A program made the position numbers and the translations under genes. DNA of 64,000 nt from Spirodela intermedia. Taxonomy: Eukaryota; Streptophyta; Magnoliopsida; Alismatales; Araceae. Under the pieces are notes generated by a model. That model had not been told where the DNA came from. It worked only from the letters and a program-made list of their open reading frames with translations, and did not search any database. Shown piece after piece: positions 13,300-27,000 of the stretch (position 1 is the first letter of the stretch; every line of letters begins with the position of its first letter). The stretch is taken from the NCBI GenBank assembly GCA_902729315.2, contig LR746279.1, positions 2,632,501 to 2,696,500 of the forward strand, written 5' to 3'.

Positions 13300-14700
13300 G
13301 AAGTACGGTACGCCTTAACGAGATTCAACAACTAGGGAAAAAATGTCGGTAATAAGTGGTAGCCCTAGAATTCATTGGCATCTTACGCTCCCACAAAATG
13401 ATAAATTTAGGTGTCATACGGCCTCCTGGTGTCACATCACATTGCTTCAATAATCACCCGTACTCATTTATCTACATGCGTGGCTTCACGATATTCCATT
13501 ACTAGGAAACAATTCCATACTAAGTGATGGCTCAACAGGTAGTGGACATTCTACACTCGCACAAAATGCTAAGTTTAAGAGTCATACGGACTCCTGGTGT
13601 CTCAGCATAATAGCTTAAATACGCACATATGCGTGTACCCATATGAGATTTATTTACGTGAGTACCTTCACGATATTCCATTAGTAGGAAAAATATCCGT
13701 ACTTAGTGGTGGCCTAATACTTCATCGTCATTCTTTACTCGCACAAAATGCTAAATTTAGGTGTCATACGGGCTCCTGATGTCTCATCAGAATGCTTAAA
13801 TACACACATGTTTGTACCCATACCCATTTATTCACATGGGTGTGCCTTCACTATATTCCAGTACTAGGAAAAAATTACTTAGTAAGTGGTGGTCTAATAA
13901 TTCATGGGTATTCTACACGCTCTCATAAATTTCTAAAATTAGGTGTCTCAGCACATAGCTTAAATACGCACACATGCTTGCACTTATATGCATTTATTTA
14001 CTTGCGTGGCTTCACAAGATTCGGTTTGCTACGAAAAAATTCCATTAAGTGGTGGCCTAACACTTCATGGGAATTCTACACTCTCACAAAATCATCACAT
14101 AGCTTAAATACGCATACATGCTTATACATATATGCAATAATCTACTTGCATGGCTTCACGAGATTCGATTTGCTACGGAAGAATTCCATTAAGTGGTGGT
14201 CTAACACTTCATGGGCATTCTACACTCTCACAGAATACTAAATTTAGGTGTCATACGTGCTCCTGGTGTCTCATCACATAGCTTAAACACGCACACATGC
14301 TTGGACCCCGTACGCATTTACTTACTTGCGTGGCTTCACGATATTCGATTTGCTAGGAAAAAAATCTATTAAATGGTGGCAGAAGAATTCATGGGCATTC
14401 TACAGTCTCACAAAAGGGCTAAATCTAGGTGTCATACGTGCTCCTAGTGTCTCATCACAATGCGTAAATACGCACACATGCTTGTACCCATACGCATTAT
14501 TTTCACGCCTGCCTTCATGATATTCGTTTCATAGTAAGTGGTGGGCGAAGAATTCATGGACATTCTACATTCTCACAAAATGGCTAAAATTAGGTGCCGT
14601 ACGAACTCCTGGTGTCTCATCACATACCTTAAATACGTGCACATGTTTGTATGCTAATTGGGTGCATTTACTTTCTAGAGTTGGATACCAATTTCATTTA
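13300..14700. repeat. Tandem array of ~180-bp monomers, about 8 copies
   Basis: The landmark CTTCACGATATTC or variants appears at 13314, 13484, 13666, 13846, 14010, 14154, 14334 and 14513, spacings 170, 182, 180, 164, 144, 180 and 179. Each monomer also carries AAGTGGTGGCCTAA, ATTCTACACTCTCACAAAAT, AATTTAGGTGTCATACG, CTCCTGGTGTCTCATCAC and a CGCACACATGCTTG block. Two internal monomers are shortened by deletion. Open frames run through parts of the array, but the changing spacing breaks the frame, so coding is unlikely. It begins about 250 bp after the stop codon of the strictosidine-synthase-like gene. Confidence 0.92.
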
Positions 14701-17124
14701 TTCTATTGTCGAGAATGAAAATTAAAGCCATGGCCTGAATTCTGGTGCCGTCTTCCATTTCGTACAATCTGTAAATGCTGCAGCGTTAATGTTATTTAAG
14801 TTCACCATGTGTGACCACTTGGTTTCAAGAGGCATCAACATGCTAGGAAGCAAGCTCACCATGGCTGACCCATATGGGAGGGTAATCCATTTATTTCTAA
14901 GTGGAATGTTTTTTTTTTCTAATTGTGTTGGCATGCTTGGAATATTTTTTATAATGAATTTTATAAAAGAAAACTGAAGCTTGGGAAAATAAACTGGTAC
15001 AATTGATGTCATCAGTACCTGGTCAAGAAGACACTCCCCCACCCCGTTTGGGCACCACATGATACTTACCCCCATCTGGCCCACCAGCTCATTTATGACA
15101 CTTTAGCATTTAGAACAACACAACAACTACAGGCTGCCAATAAGTGGTCATTTTCCTTACCCTAGTAAGTACTCTATTGATTTCAGTATATTTAATTGAT
15201 ATAACATAAGAAAATGACCCCATGTCTTTCAAAGTGAGGCAGAACGTATAGTATGGAAATAAATGTTTTCTAGACGCCCAAAAAATTTCATGCTTCAATC
15301 ATTTTGATGATGCAAAAATACTCAAAGAGAGAAAGTGATGCCCTCTTTTTGTCATTTATGATCATATTTGATGACCATTACTTCGGAGGACGTAGACAAA
15401 TCAGATGACCCAGAAATTTTTTGTTCCCGAGAAGATACTTTATATCTCGTACATTGTCACAAGGTGTTTATGTACGCATGACATATTTAAGACATAGTCA
15501 AGGAGTTAATGTGCCTGGTTTTCTTGGGTATAAAGGATAGCCAATTCCACAATGGAGGTCATATCATGGAGAAGAAGCCATGCAATGACTCATAAATTTT
15601 GGTTCCAGTGAAGGTGGCTGACGGGCATGCAACTTTCGTTTTCATTGACTTCTCTCCTATTGATTACAATCCACACTATGAACTAGCCACAATCTGTAGT
15701 ATGGAATAGGCTTCCGTGTTGTAGGCCTTTTTCTCAATTATAGGCCCTTGAACCTCATTAGTCTACCCAATCCCTTGACTTTGAATAAAATTTGCAACTA
15801 ACAAGACTTGAGTCAACGACTTCAGACGTCTTTACTCTTCTTTGACCTCATTTGGTCAATACTCACTGGCATATAGGTCTATTTCACTTCTAGTCAACTC
15901 TCCTCTATGGTACACTTCCATCCATGCTACTGCTTACTCCACCTCGTAAGACTAAGTACTCTCCCCCCATGGTTTTAACAATCTTCACCCTTTTACCCTT
16001 GTTGGAATAACCTTTCTTTAAGCTATTGACTCTGCTAGGCACAAAAGTTGAATCAGTCTATGCATAGCCCACTCCTTCAATTGTATGAAATGTTATTTTA
16101 CGTGTTTGTGAACACCTAATGACCAAGATCAGCACTTGGAGTTGGTGGTTGTATAAGCGTCAACACTCAAAGAACATAAATCAACACTTGTGGCAAAAGA
16201 TAAAGAAGTTTGCACACATGCTGTCAATTGAGACAGGAGTTGTCAATCATGGATTTAATGCATGACAATCACTCCTAGCATGTATAGACTCATCTACACA
16301 ATATTCTCTTTAGTTGCCAACAATCCTCATTCAGGCATCAACATCTGGTAGCTCGTTTCGATTCCTCATTGCTAGGGAGAAGGTGAACCCGTTTGGAGCA
16401 GTTGAGACATAAATAAAGCATTCATGACAGCAATATGCTAAGGCCCATCCACACAATTGTCAGCATCTGCAATCCCAAATCCTTTCTACTCCAACCTAAA
16501 CTAAGGTTGATCTTAACCCACATATATACACATAGATTAAACCCTGTGAAAGTGGGAGCCAAGGCCAACCTGATTTTAGAATTTATCCAATAGTTAAATG
16601 GAACATATTAGGAAGACTTTTGTCATGATTTCAAAGCTGGTAGGGAAACCCATCTGACAATCGCCCTCTTTTTCATGGCTACTTCTCCAGTTTCCGGCAA
16701 TTTGTCAGACCAGTTAAGTTCAGTTCATGATCCTATGGATCAGTAAGCCCTCTTAAAGCCAAGAAGATGGTAACCCTTTTGGAACCATCTCTAAGCTCTC
16801 TTCCTCTACCACTCTGAAACCCCAAGGCCTTTTATAGAAGCTATCCAAAGATGAGGGTGTCAGATCGGAAAGAATGGTACCTTGCAGGACTTGAAACAGT
16901 ACGAAAATAAATGCATTTTCCTAATATAAGGGGAGAAAAGCTCGCGGCAACCAAGGATGAAGCAATTCACCATCTTCTTCTAAGATAGGCAGCTCATACC
17001 TTGTCAGCAATCGTTCCACGTCAAAACTTCCTGAAATCTGGAGTTAGTTTTTTTTTTAGCTGTACAGAGTTTCAATCGCCAAAAACACCTTGAGGGATCC
17101 AAGGTTGCATGGAACTAGAGGGTT
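14700..17124. other. Intergenic, no supportable gene
   Basis: Moderately AT-rich DNA between the 180-bp array and the 3' end of HOS1. A stretch at about 14730-14880 is open and exon-like on the plus strand before a GTAATC, but its translation could not be assigned and no partner exons were found. The rest shows nothing recognisable. Confidence 0.5.
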
Positions 17125-20100
17125 TCATATTCTTCCGTGTTTGCTTCTTCGTTTAAGAGAGGACATCCTGCTGCCCATAAATGACTCGGATTTATCTTCG
17201 TCTTCACTAGAGTCATCTGATCGCCATCTCGGTACGCCGTTCGTGTTCATGGCCTTGGGTGTCTCTCTCTCGTCGGACCTACAAGGATCAACCAAGTGAA
17301 TACATTTCAAGCATCTCAGCAGAAAAGAAAGTTTCAGAAGAACCAACTTGATCCAAATGAAATAAGAGTCTAAATCTATAAGAATATCTACGGAAAAAAT
17401 TCTATGTCATGTCCCATGTACTACACCAGCAGGATCTCACAAGATGAGACTATACACACACTTGATCCTAGAAACATTTATCTATGTCATATGCCTAGAA
17501 TCTGCAAAATCCAATCAACTTCTGCCATCTAGGAAACTTGATGGAATTGCAATTATCTGTGGAAAAGAAATTATCGCCGGAGTTGCCTAATCAGGTCTCA
17601 GCTCGATGAGGCTACCATGATTCTTCTAGTCTTCTTGATAATCACAAAAACATATTGACTGTTGTGTCCAAATATAGCCAAACTTAAGCTATGCGTGCTA
17701 ACAATCCCTAGAATAGTTGAGCCTGAAACTGACAAGCCACCCAGGTGAAGAACAGCTTATAAGGATATTAAGGCTATTAGCATAGTCTGGATGTCCTAGA
17801 GGTTTGAGACGCCTGAACATCTGGGTGTTAGATAATAACAATGATGAATCTTGAAATAATTTATACATGAAAGAGGTAGAAAAAAATATGATTCTTAATC
17901 TGTGTGAACGTCTCTGGGAGCCTGGATTGAGCTGTAGGGCTTGCAGACCACACGATGAACCCCCCAGCGTGCAGGAACTCGGTGACAACAAAAGAGCTTG
18001 AAGCATTTCCAGACTGCTCATCTTATATGGGCAGGTCTCATGAGGTTGACCAAGCCTTACACATCACAGCTGAATCAGGCCTGAAAACTGGCAGGACTAT
18101 GCAAGTAAACAACAACAGATAGTCCATAGCAAATCCAGACTGCTCATCTTATATGGGCAGGTCTCATGAGGGTTGACCAAGCCTAACACATCACAACTCA
18201 ATCAGGCCTGGAAACAGGCAGGTCTATGCAAGTAAACAACAACAGATAGTCCATAGCAAATCCATATTGCAATCAAATCCAAGCTCATGTATTAACTTCA
18301 CCAACAATCACGACATGAATCTACAAAAACATCTGAGCTTTTTGACAAACAGCAAGGAAAAAAAATGCTCAACAATAAAGGTTTATAGCAACTCCTTTTA
18401 AAGAGTAAAGCTCCTTAATATTCGTCAAACACCGAGAATATTTCTTCTGTAATGAGAGCATATGTTATGACCCAAGGAAAAAATTATGGAGAAAATGTTG
18501 TGTTACCTCCAGAAGGCATTGGTTTTTTTTTCTTGCTCCAAAGAAACTGAAGGTGCAAATTGACCAGGCTGATATCCTTTCACAGAACTGGCTGAAATGT
18601 TATCAGCATACGAATTATAAGACACAACACTCTTGTGTATGGCATCAACCTGACTTGGGTGCTCTTGGACAGATGCTCTGCGGAGAAACGAAAATGTAGC
18701 CTTTTCTGCAAGGCCAGTAGCATTTTCATCTTGAAATCGAGTGTCAAGTGCTGATGATCGACTCAATTTCCATTCAAAAGGTGTGACGGGAGAACCAATG
18801 GATCTTTGGATGGATAAGTCACCGAATGGATACTGCTGACTTTCGCCATCCTTGTGCACTGCTTCCGCGGGAGAAAAGCCATTTGGGCCTGGAGGTCCAC
18901 CATTAGGAGGATATGATGAATATTTTCCAGAGGCATCTGGGCCTGGCACAACAGAACTTCCCCGAGATACAAGATTTTGCTTATTCTGACCACGTGGAGC
19001 ATTAGTACCAAACGAACCAGCTGAACTAACTTCCTTGTGCACGTAGCCAGAAGTTTTGCTCATAATAGAGGTATTATCAGCATGAAGAACAAACGACGCC
19101 CGAAGAGATGAGTCAACAAGGGAGTTACTTGAATTTGGAGGTTCCTCGTGAGTGAAACCAACATCCTTAGCAGTTAGAGACTTGATCGCAATCGAATTTC
19201 CTGATTTGAGTTGCACGCGTTGTACCTCAGGTAGTAGTTCAATTGATTTATTCTGGCAACAGCATAATCAGCATTATTCATAGTTCACAAAAATGAAGTA
19301 GAAAAATGCCTACACCAGTAGTACATCCTATCTTATATTATGAAAATGTCCACGTCTAATTTACTTATTGACAGATTCGAACAAATGAAAAAATAACATG
19401 TGGTTGACCATGCACCACAATTAGAAAGGTCAAAGACCAAGAGAGAGAGAGAATCAAGGGCATTCACCATCACATTGCTTCCCACAACGACAAAAGTATT
19501 TTTTCTATAGATATCAAGAGCAGCAAGTGTAAATAACTGTATAAAATACACCCTCAGACTTCAACCCCTGCTACCACCAATTATACAGCATCATACCATT
19601 TATGGATAACATGAATTTACATTCTCACATTAAAATGTGTTTCTGCTTCAAAATAAAAATGGTATTTTGGCTGAGTAATTGACCTGTAACATAGTCATTG
19701 ATCAGGATCCATCTTGAAAAATGACTAAATCAAATGTTTGTGTCTGTCATGTATTATTTTATTTGCAGGAGAAGAAACAGAGAAAAACATTTAGCTTTAT
19801 GCTGTTACTCAATTACCAAGTAGAAAAGAATTTACCAAGTGAAATATTTTCTTCAGTATCTATTTCGATTTCAAGTAGAAATTAACTTACCATATCTAAC
19901 GGTTAGCTTTGTTTCTTATGCCAATTCATAGAGAGGGAGGAACCCTGAATAAAGGTGTAACACACTCTTATATCGTTGTGCCAGGTTGGTGGTGATCAAG
20001 AATGACTGTTCCAGCTGATGTTCTGGAAATGAAAGTCTTTCAGAGGTCAGATCAGGCAACAAATCAGGAGTGAAGCAGGCTTGCACCATGGGTTGACAGT

Positions 20101-21041
20101 CTCTCCATCACCCAACAGGCAATGCAATCCTGTGCGGATGGTCTGGATGTTGGGTCTTGGTTTTTGCAACAGAGTAAAGAAACAAGATGTCATGATATCG
20201 AAAAGTCAGAACTGAAAAGCTGAGGCTAAAAATAGAAGAGAACGAACGGATGGCAGCAGCAATATGAAATACGGGGCACAATGGGGATGGAACAGATGGG
20301 GCACTGATGCCACACTCCTTTAGTCTCAGGCAGCAGCAAGAATGGAACAGCGTTGAAGTTTCCACATTGACAAGGACAAGGGAGGAACCAGTAGGATTCC
20401 GACGGCAAAGGCAATTGACACAAGACAACCACACTACATACCACCAGTTGATCTACTTATAAAAACTGTTGACTTCATCATTTTCGCTCTTCAATCTCGC
20501 ACACTGGTAGTGAAAAGAGAAAGCCATATTTTCTGTAGGCCTCCACAGAAAAACGAAGTGCCAATCTAACAAGACATTGGTAGTGTGCGCTGACATAGAA
20601 TACTATTTGGTAACAAAAGACAACTGGGACAGTTAGCCACTCATGTTTGTAAATTGGGGAGATGGAAATGAGTGGTGGCCATGTCTCACAAGACTGGGGA
20701 TGAAACAGTGGACGGGAGATGCCAGAAATGAAAGTGGGAATCAGCACTTGGTATGAAATTGATATTCCAAACAGCAACTCCGGCTTGGAATTTATAGGAA
20801 AACTCCAACTTCCATATTTATTTTGCAGCAGATGGCCTGGTAACGGCCATGGTAAAAATAGTTTGTTGACGGGGTAATCAGCTCTAAGATTTATTTTTTT
20901 CTTATTTTCATGTTGAACTTCAAAAGTCAAAGCAGAAGAAACGAATGCGGAGCAGAGAAAAAAAAGTGAAAAGATTAAAATGATTCCACGACAAAAAAAA
21001 ATGTGTGGGGCAGGGGCAGCCCATCACTCATTCGGTGGAGC

Positions 21042-21072
<31 letters not shown>

Positions 21073-24000
21073 ATAATAAAGATAAATACTCATAATAAAT
21101 ATTCATAGTAAAGATAAATACTCATTCATAACTGAATCAATATTCATAATAAAGATAAATATCAATTACCTCACTTCAGTTACAACGACCTCCGTCAATT
21201 TCAAATCGAAGAACAAAAATAACTAGGAATAGAAAATGATTTTCTTACTCAAGGAATACCAACCAACTAGGAAGAGTATGGACCAAATTTGAAGAATAAC
21301 AAAGAAATAGTAGCTTGATCACGTATGATTTTTAATGCCCTAGTTAACAGGGATATAAGACAATGTGGTTGCATCCCATACAAGATTAAGCTGTTCAGAC
21401 CAGTATTGGCAAAGCAGGCTCGAAATAAAAAAACGGCCACATTGGTCATTCAAGGACTCGCCAGAACCTCAATCTTCAGCTTATAGGACTAAATTTAGTC
21501 AATAATCATCACACTATCACATTCCCAACCAAAAAAGGAAATGTATGTTTCGGTATCCTAGTTTTCGTCATAGTACAGATTGTACTCATTCACATAGTCA
21601 ACTCATGTTTGGTGCTTGGACTTCTCAGTATAGGTGATGAAATTGTATGTAGAACACTGAAACCAAGAGATACTTACTATCAGTCCTTCTCTCCACTGAC
21701 TTATTGACCTTATCTTGGAAACTTCTTCTTCAGAAGCAGTCTGAAAGAAATTTTGCTCCAAGCTCCTAAGTTTGTCGTCAATTTGATAGGCTTCAACATA
21801 CCGACATCGCTGGAAGCAAGATGGAAATAGAATTATTGATGCAGTAAGTAGTGACAATAATCCAGAATTGAATCTGATAGAACTGAGTAAATCAAAACTC
21901 GTGTCAGCAAATAATGGTTAACACTTTGAAAAAAGAATATATACTACATGATCCATAGGTGGGTTTGATTGTTATGGCTAATCAAATGTGCATGGTCAAC
22001 AAGCGTGAAAGTAATATAAAAAAAATGGTATTTGATCATCAAATGTGATTGAGAGAAGATTCCACAAGAAGTATATATACCGTTTTCTTACTTCATCTAC
22101 TGAATAAAGTATACACATTGCTTACTGTGAAGGAGAAAACCGAATGTCCGCTTTCCGATCCAAAATTTTCACAAAAGCTTATGCAGAGAGTAGTTTTGGA
22201 AAGGAAACTGGAGAAAACGACTCATAACCTATTCACTGTGTACCCAAAAGACGGTTATTCTCTCCATACAGATATGATCATCTACGCGAATAGAATACCA
22301 ATTGTAAAGCCCAATGGATTTTAAGAATTTATGGTCAGGCAAGAGCTGTAAGATTTAAATCTCCAAAGAAAAAGGCGTCAATACTATAATTGTAAGAAAG
22401 GAAAACCGCACAGAACAATGCTCATTTGAACAGTTTTCCACAAAGGGCATAGATCCACAGCCGTCACTACTCAAACCCACAATGCCATCTCCCAATGTAT
22501 AACACGGAGGTAGTAGCATGCACTCTTATTTCGCTTGTTTTTGGGAATACAGAAATGAGAAGCACATCAACAAACTACAGTGAAAGTTATCTCAGAAAGT
22601 TCCCTGGCTTGTTTATGAAAAATTCACTAAGAAGTCCCCCAGCTATTGATGAAAGACTAAAATGGCTTATAAGACAGACTCATCTCCTTGAGAAGTTGTC
22701 GATTGTGCATAACTTTTGTACTAGCAAATAGAAAACAATGTATGACAACTCATATAAAGTTACTCCGTTCTTCACTATTAATTCGGTAGTCTAAAAATTA
22801 TGCCAGTCAGTGATCCATTTCTGAACGCTTTTCCCACAATTCTTCTATGATGCTGCGACACAAACGCCTGACTTTTAAACATGATATGACTTTCCACAAA
22901 CTTTAGTAGCTTGGTCTTTCAACAATACTAACATTGTACGAATCCATAGATGTGAGATTCATGCCATTCGTGATATAGATCTTTTTATCTTAGGATCCTC
23001 GTTTGTCTCCTAACAAAGCATCCGTAGCTGCTTCATCAGGTTTTTGAACTCTGACGCTTTTAGGACTACTCATCCATTCTTCCCGCGACCATTTGTTTCA
23101 CCAGCCAAGCCCAGCCAAGCCCAGTTTATTCGAACAATAAACCCCAGAACCGTACTTGACTCCCCGGAGTCTGGACACTGTCCATTCGATTCTTCCACAA
23201 TAGAGGTTCACATCTAACCATCAGCCTTGATTCCATCACACATTTCAACCCATTCGTGAGGATAACTTCCAAAAATAGCGAATTTAAGAATGGCATTGAT
23301 GTAGCAAATCTCTAGGAGTATGAATGATTTCATTCAAAGGTTGGCCCCCAAACTCACTTTACCAAGCATAAGTGATATTCATTTTATTTTATACATAACC
23401 CTCGTTTTTAGAGCTGTATCCCGAGATTATCTTTCGCCAAAGGAGGGGGGTGGAAGGCTCTACCCAGTAACATGATGCTATTAAGTGTCATAGTGCAACT
23501 ATAAGCAGCAAAAAGTCAGAGTCGCTATAACCTCCTAAAGTTTGTCAGCAAACCCGAACAGAATATGGTACAAGAAAAATAAAGTATAGAAGTAATAAAT
23601 TTCAAAAAGAAGAAAGTGTGTCCACCTCGGCAAAACGAAAAAACATAAAATTTAATGATGATGTGACTCCCAAAGGAAATCAGCCTAATCCAACCAGTTC
23701 AAAATTAAAAATCAACTATGATTAGAATATTACATTAACTGAATTTTTTTCATCATAACCCTAATTCGAATTACATCTGACGTTGCCAAATTCCACAGTA
23801 CAGAATTGCCCAGCTTCATCTGCCCCTGGGAATTTATACTCCAATTCTCACATGAGGCAGCTACGAAAACCCATTCTTCGGGGTAAAGTATAAGTTTAAA
23901 AAAACATAGCTGTAAATTTTAAATAAGCTAAAACTCTCCAAAACTGACTGCGTTGCTGGAAATACAATGGACAACTGTCAAGTAAAATTTGGGTCGCCGT

Positions 24001-27000
24001 ATAGATAATAATATTCAAAAACCAAGGCAATAATAAATTACCTCATATGGTTAAACCCGAATAGTATAAGTAGATTTCGATGGCATTAAATCACACCGCT
24101 AAAAAATGAGGACCTACATGAAAGTCGAAGTAACCAGAATGGCTTTGGTCTCATTGGATTTTGAAGATAAAACAAAGAAATTGGCAAGGCATCAAACATA
24201 AACATTTGAAGAAAGTAGAGCTCATGAAAAGGGAGAGAGGGATCCTCCCTCGCAGGAAAATGAACTTGAAAGATGAAAAAAAAATGATGTTACTTTTAGT
24301 AGATGCAAACACGTCGTTTCCTTTTTCTGTATTTATTTAAGTTCTTCTAAAAAGAATTCAAGGCTAGTAGCACAAATAAGAAATAAAAATAATAGGAAGC
24401 TACCTGAAGATAGAACACAACAAGAAGGCTACCATTGATTGATGAAGGCTGTTGACAAGCCTTATCAAATAGACACTTGTGGAGAACTAATTCTTCATCA
24501 GAATTCCAAGGTAACTCAATCATTCTATCCACTAAATTTCTTCGCACACAAAGCGAACAGATTTCAGTCACTAACACTTCAAGGTGCCGCACCCAAGAGC
24601 CTAGTCCATCTTCTACACCATCTGAAAATACTTCAGAAGATCCACACCTCAGCTTATTTTCCTTCACTTGAGAACAGTGCATTCTCTGGTAAATAAATGC
24701 TTCTGTCAATAGTCCACATTCAATTCTCACCCGAACAGCTGTTACAGCAACATTAAGGGACACTATAAGTGAACCGTCATGGTTGATACTATGTGCAGAA
24801 AATCCATCACGACCACAGCACCGTAAGACCATAAGTGCAAGGTCAGGCCTTTGTCGTTCTAATAGAACTTCTGCTACTTTTGGATGTGTATCTCGGCCTG
24901 CTATTACTGGGAGGAGTTGGCTAGCTTGCTACAGTCAGAGAAGAAAAAGAAATCACGGTATAAATGATTTATTAATTGTAGGAGGAAAAACGAACAGATC
25001 AAAAAATAAACATACCCAGAACACTGTCGATTATAAAAATCCAAAAATATGAATTACTGGCAATAGAGGTTTCCAGCTGGGCATTGTAAATGAAAGCACA
25101 TGATTGTTGAAACACTAGCATAGATTTTGTACATTTGAAAGACAAAGAATGATTCTCTCATGCTCTGTCAACCTCTTATCAGTTGACTGCAGTCAAATCA
25201 GACAGAATATGAGCTTGTTGTCTGAGGCATAATCCTGGAAAATAATATACGTGCATGGATATATCATAGGACCGTTCACATATGCATAAATTATGTGCAC
25301 CAAGAAACAAAGGTAGACAGAAATCTTTCCAAATTCATTATCATCACAAGCATCCTAATCCTCCAGCATCACAAGCAATTCTATTCAGTCTACTGACCTT
25401 TCCTTCAAACCGATGATTTTCTCCTACTCACGTTTGATATGATAAAATATATTCTCAACAATAAAAAAATATAGAAAAATCCTTCAGACGAAACCAAAAG
25501 AACTTAAAACTTTCATATATCACGCACATTATGCTACATCAAAATGACTATTCTATAAACACGAAAGGTTCATTAAGAGATTTACTAAATAAAAATAATG
25601 ATATCGTACTGTATGACAACTAATGATTCTTGATAGAAAGAAATTTACATAAAGGGAGGTGAAGAGGTTACATGAAGAGCCTCATCTGAATGATCATCTA
25701 GAAGGTAGAAAACTAATGATTCCAGCACTGATCGTCTATGTATGTTGAAGGAAGTAGCAAAATCATCAACAATATGCCTCCAGTTAACATCAGGTGTAGA
25801 CCAATGTCTGTCAAACAAATAGTACAAAAACTGCAGGGGATTAAGGCAAACATATGGAGATGTAAATTAATTATCCAAAACCAGGTGAAAATACAAAAAG
25901 TCTCAAGGATACTATTGCTTGCTTGGCAACAGCCACATCTGATGTTCCATGAAGAAATAAAATATCAGCAGCTGAACGCAAATCCTTAAAGGGATAGAGT
26001 CCTGATACTCCAACCATTTCAGATAAATCTGATAGTTGATATGCATCCCCTAGAAGACTTCTGACATCTAATTCACCAGACACTGTCCGTCCAATGTCTT
26101 GCTCTATCTGCAAATTAGAAAGTGCATCCTCTATGAAAAGTGTTGACTCATTCTGCATAGCTGTTTCTGCTGTGTAACCAGTTAAATTGGGCCATGTTCG
26201 CTCAATTGCAGCCAATTTTCTTTCACTGACGTGCAAGTTCCATGAGACTGAATTCGGATACCGTGACTCAACATTTTCCAAAAACTTATGCCTAATGCAC
26301 CAAATCATGACGTCCAAGTGCTGTGGAAAAAATAAACACCAAGTAAACAAATTCCGTTTCTGTATGCAAACATTAGACGAAATTGCAACGAAAAGAAAAT
26401 AGTGGTGCTTCATGAATATGGACAAATTTCCTTTCAACAGTTTAAAGTTCCAGGAGTAACCCTAAGAACATCAATAGTCAAGGTACCAAACAGGCCATGA
26501 TGTATTGCATGAAAATAACAAACAAACATAATTCACTCAGGCACCATACTTTTTAATGCAAAAGTTTTACACAAACGTGACTAGAGTTTGTTCTCCTTGA
26601 GCAGTTTCATGAACATCCTGAATTGAGGGGGGATATAGAATGATGAACACCCAAATAGTCTGTGGCAGTAGAGATTATTGATAAGGGAAAAGCAAGTGTA
26701 TGCTAAAGTTATTTATATTTTAGGTGTAGTCAGAGCAAATAATGGTGGTGGATGGAAATAGATGGTACGCATGAATAGATAAGAATGATCATAGAGAAAC
26801 TAGAAACTAGAGAAGTTTGGAACCATTTTCGCAGAAACTGGGGACTTGCTGTTTTTCCGTACATATACACATAAGAGCACTTTCTAAACAGACAACAGTT
26901 CTGGCAACTTTGTAACGTCCTGAATTCTGAGAAGATTTCACAAAGACAGCGTATTTAATGGCCACAATTATGTCTTTAAATAACTTTTGATAAGGGCATA

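Noticed and set aside
13597-14520. Plus-strand open frames of 60-149 codons across the 180-bp array
   Set aside because: They are translations of the tandem repeat; monomer spacing is not kept in frame.
14722-15084. 120-codon minus-strand frame, with an exon-like plus-strand stretch at 14730-14880
   Set aside because: Neither translation matches a family I recognise, and no partner exons or start context were found.
17698-18021. 107-codon minus-strand frame as an additional HOS1 exon
   Set aside because: Joining 18507 directly to 17278 gives the conserved FWRSDE transition in phase; this frame has no fitting acceptor or donor.
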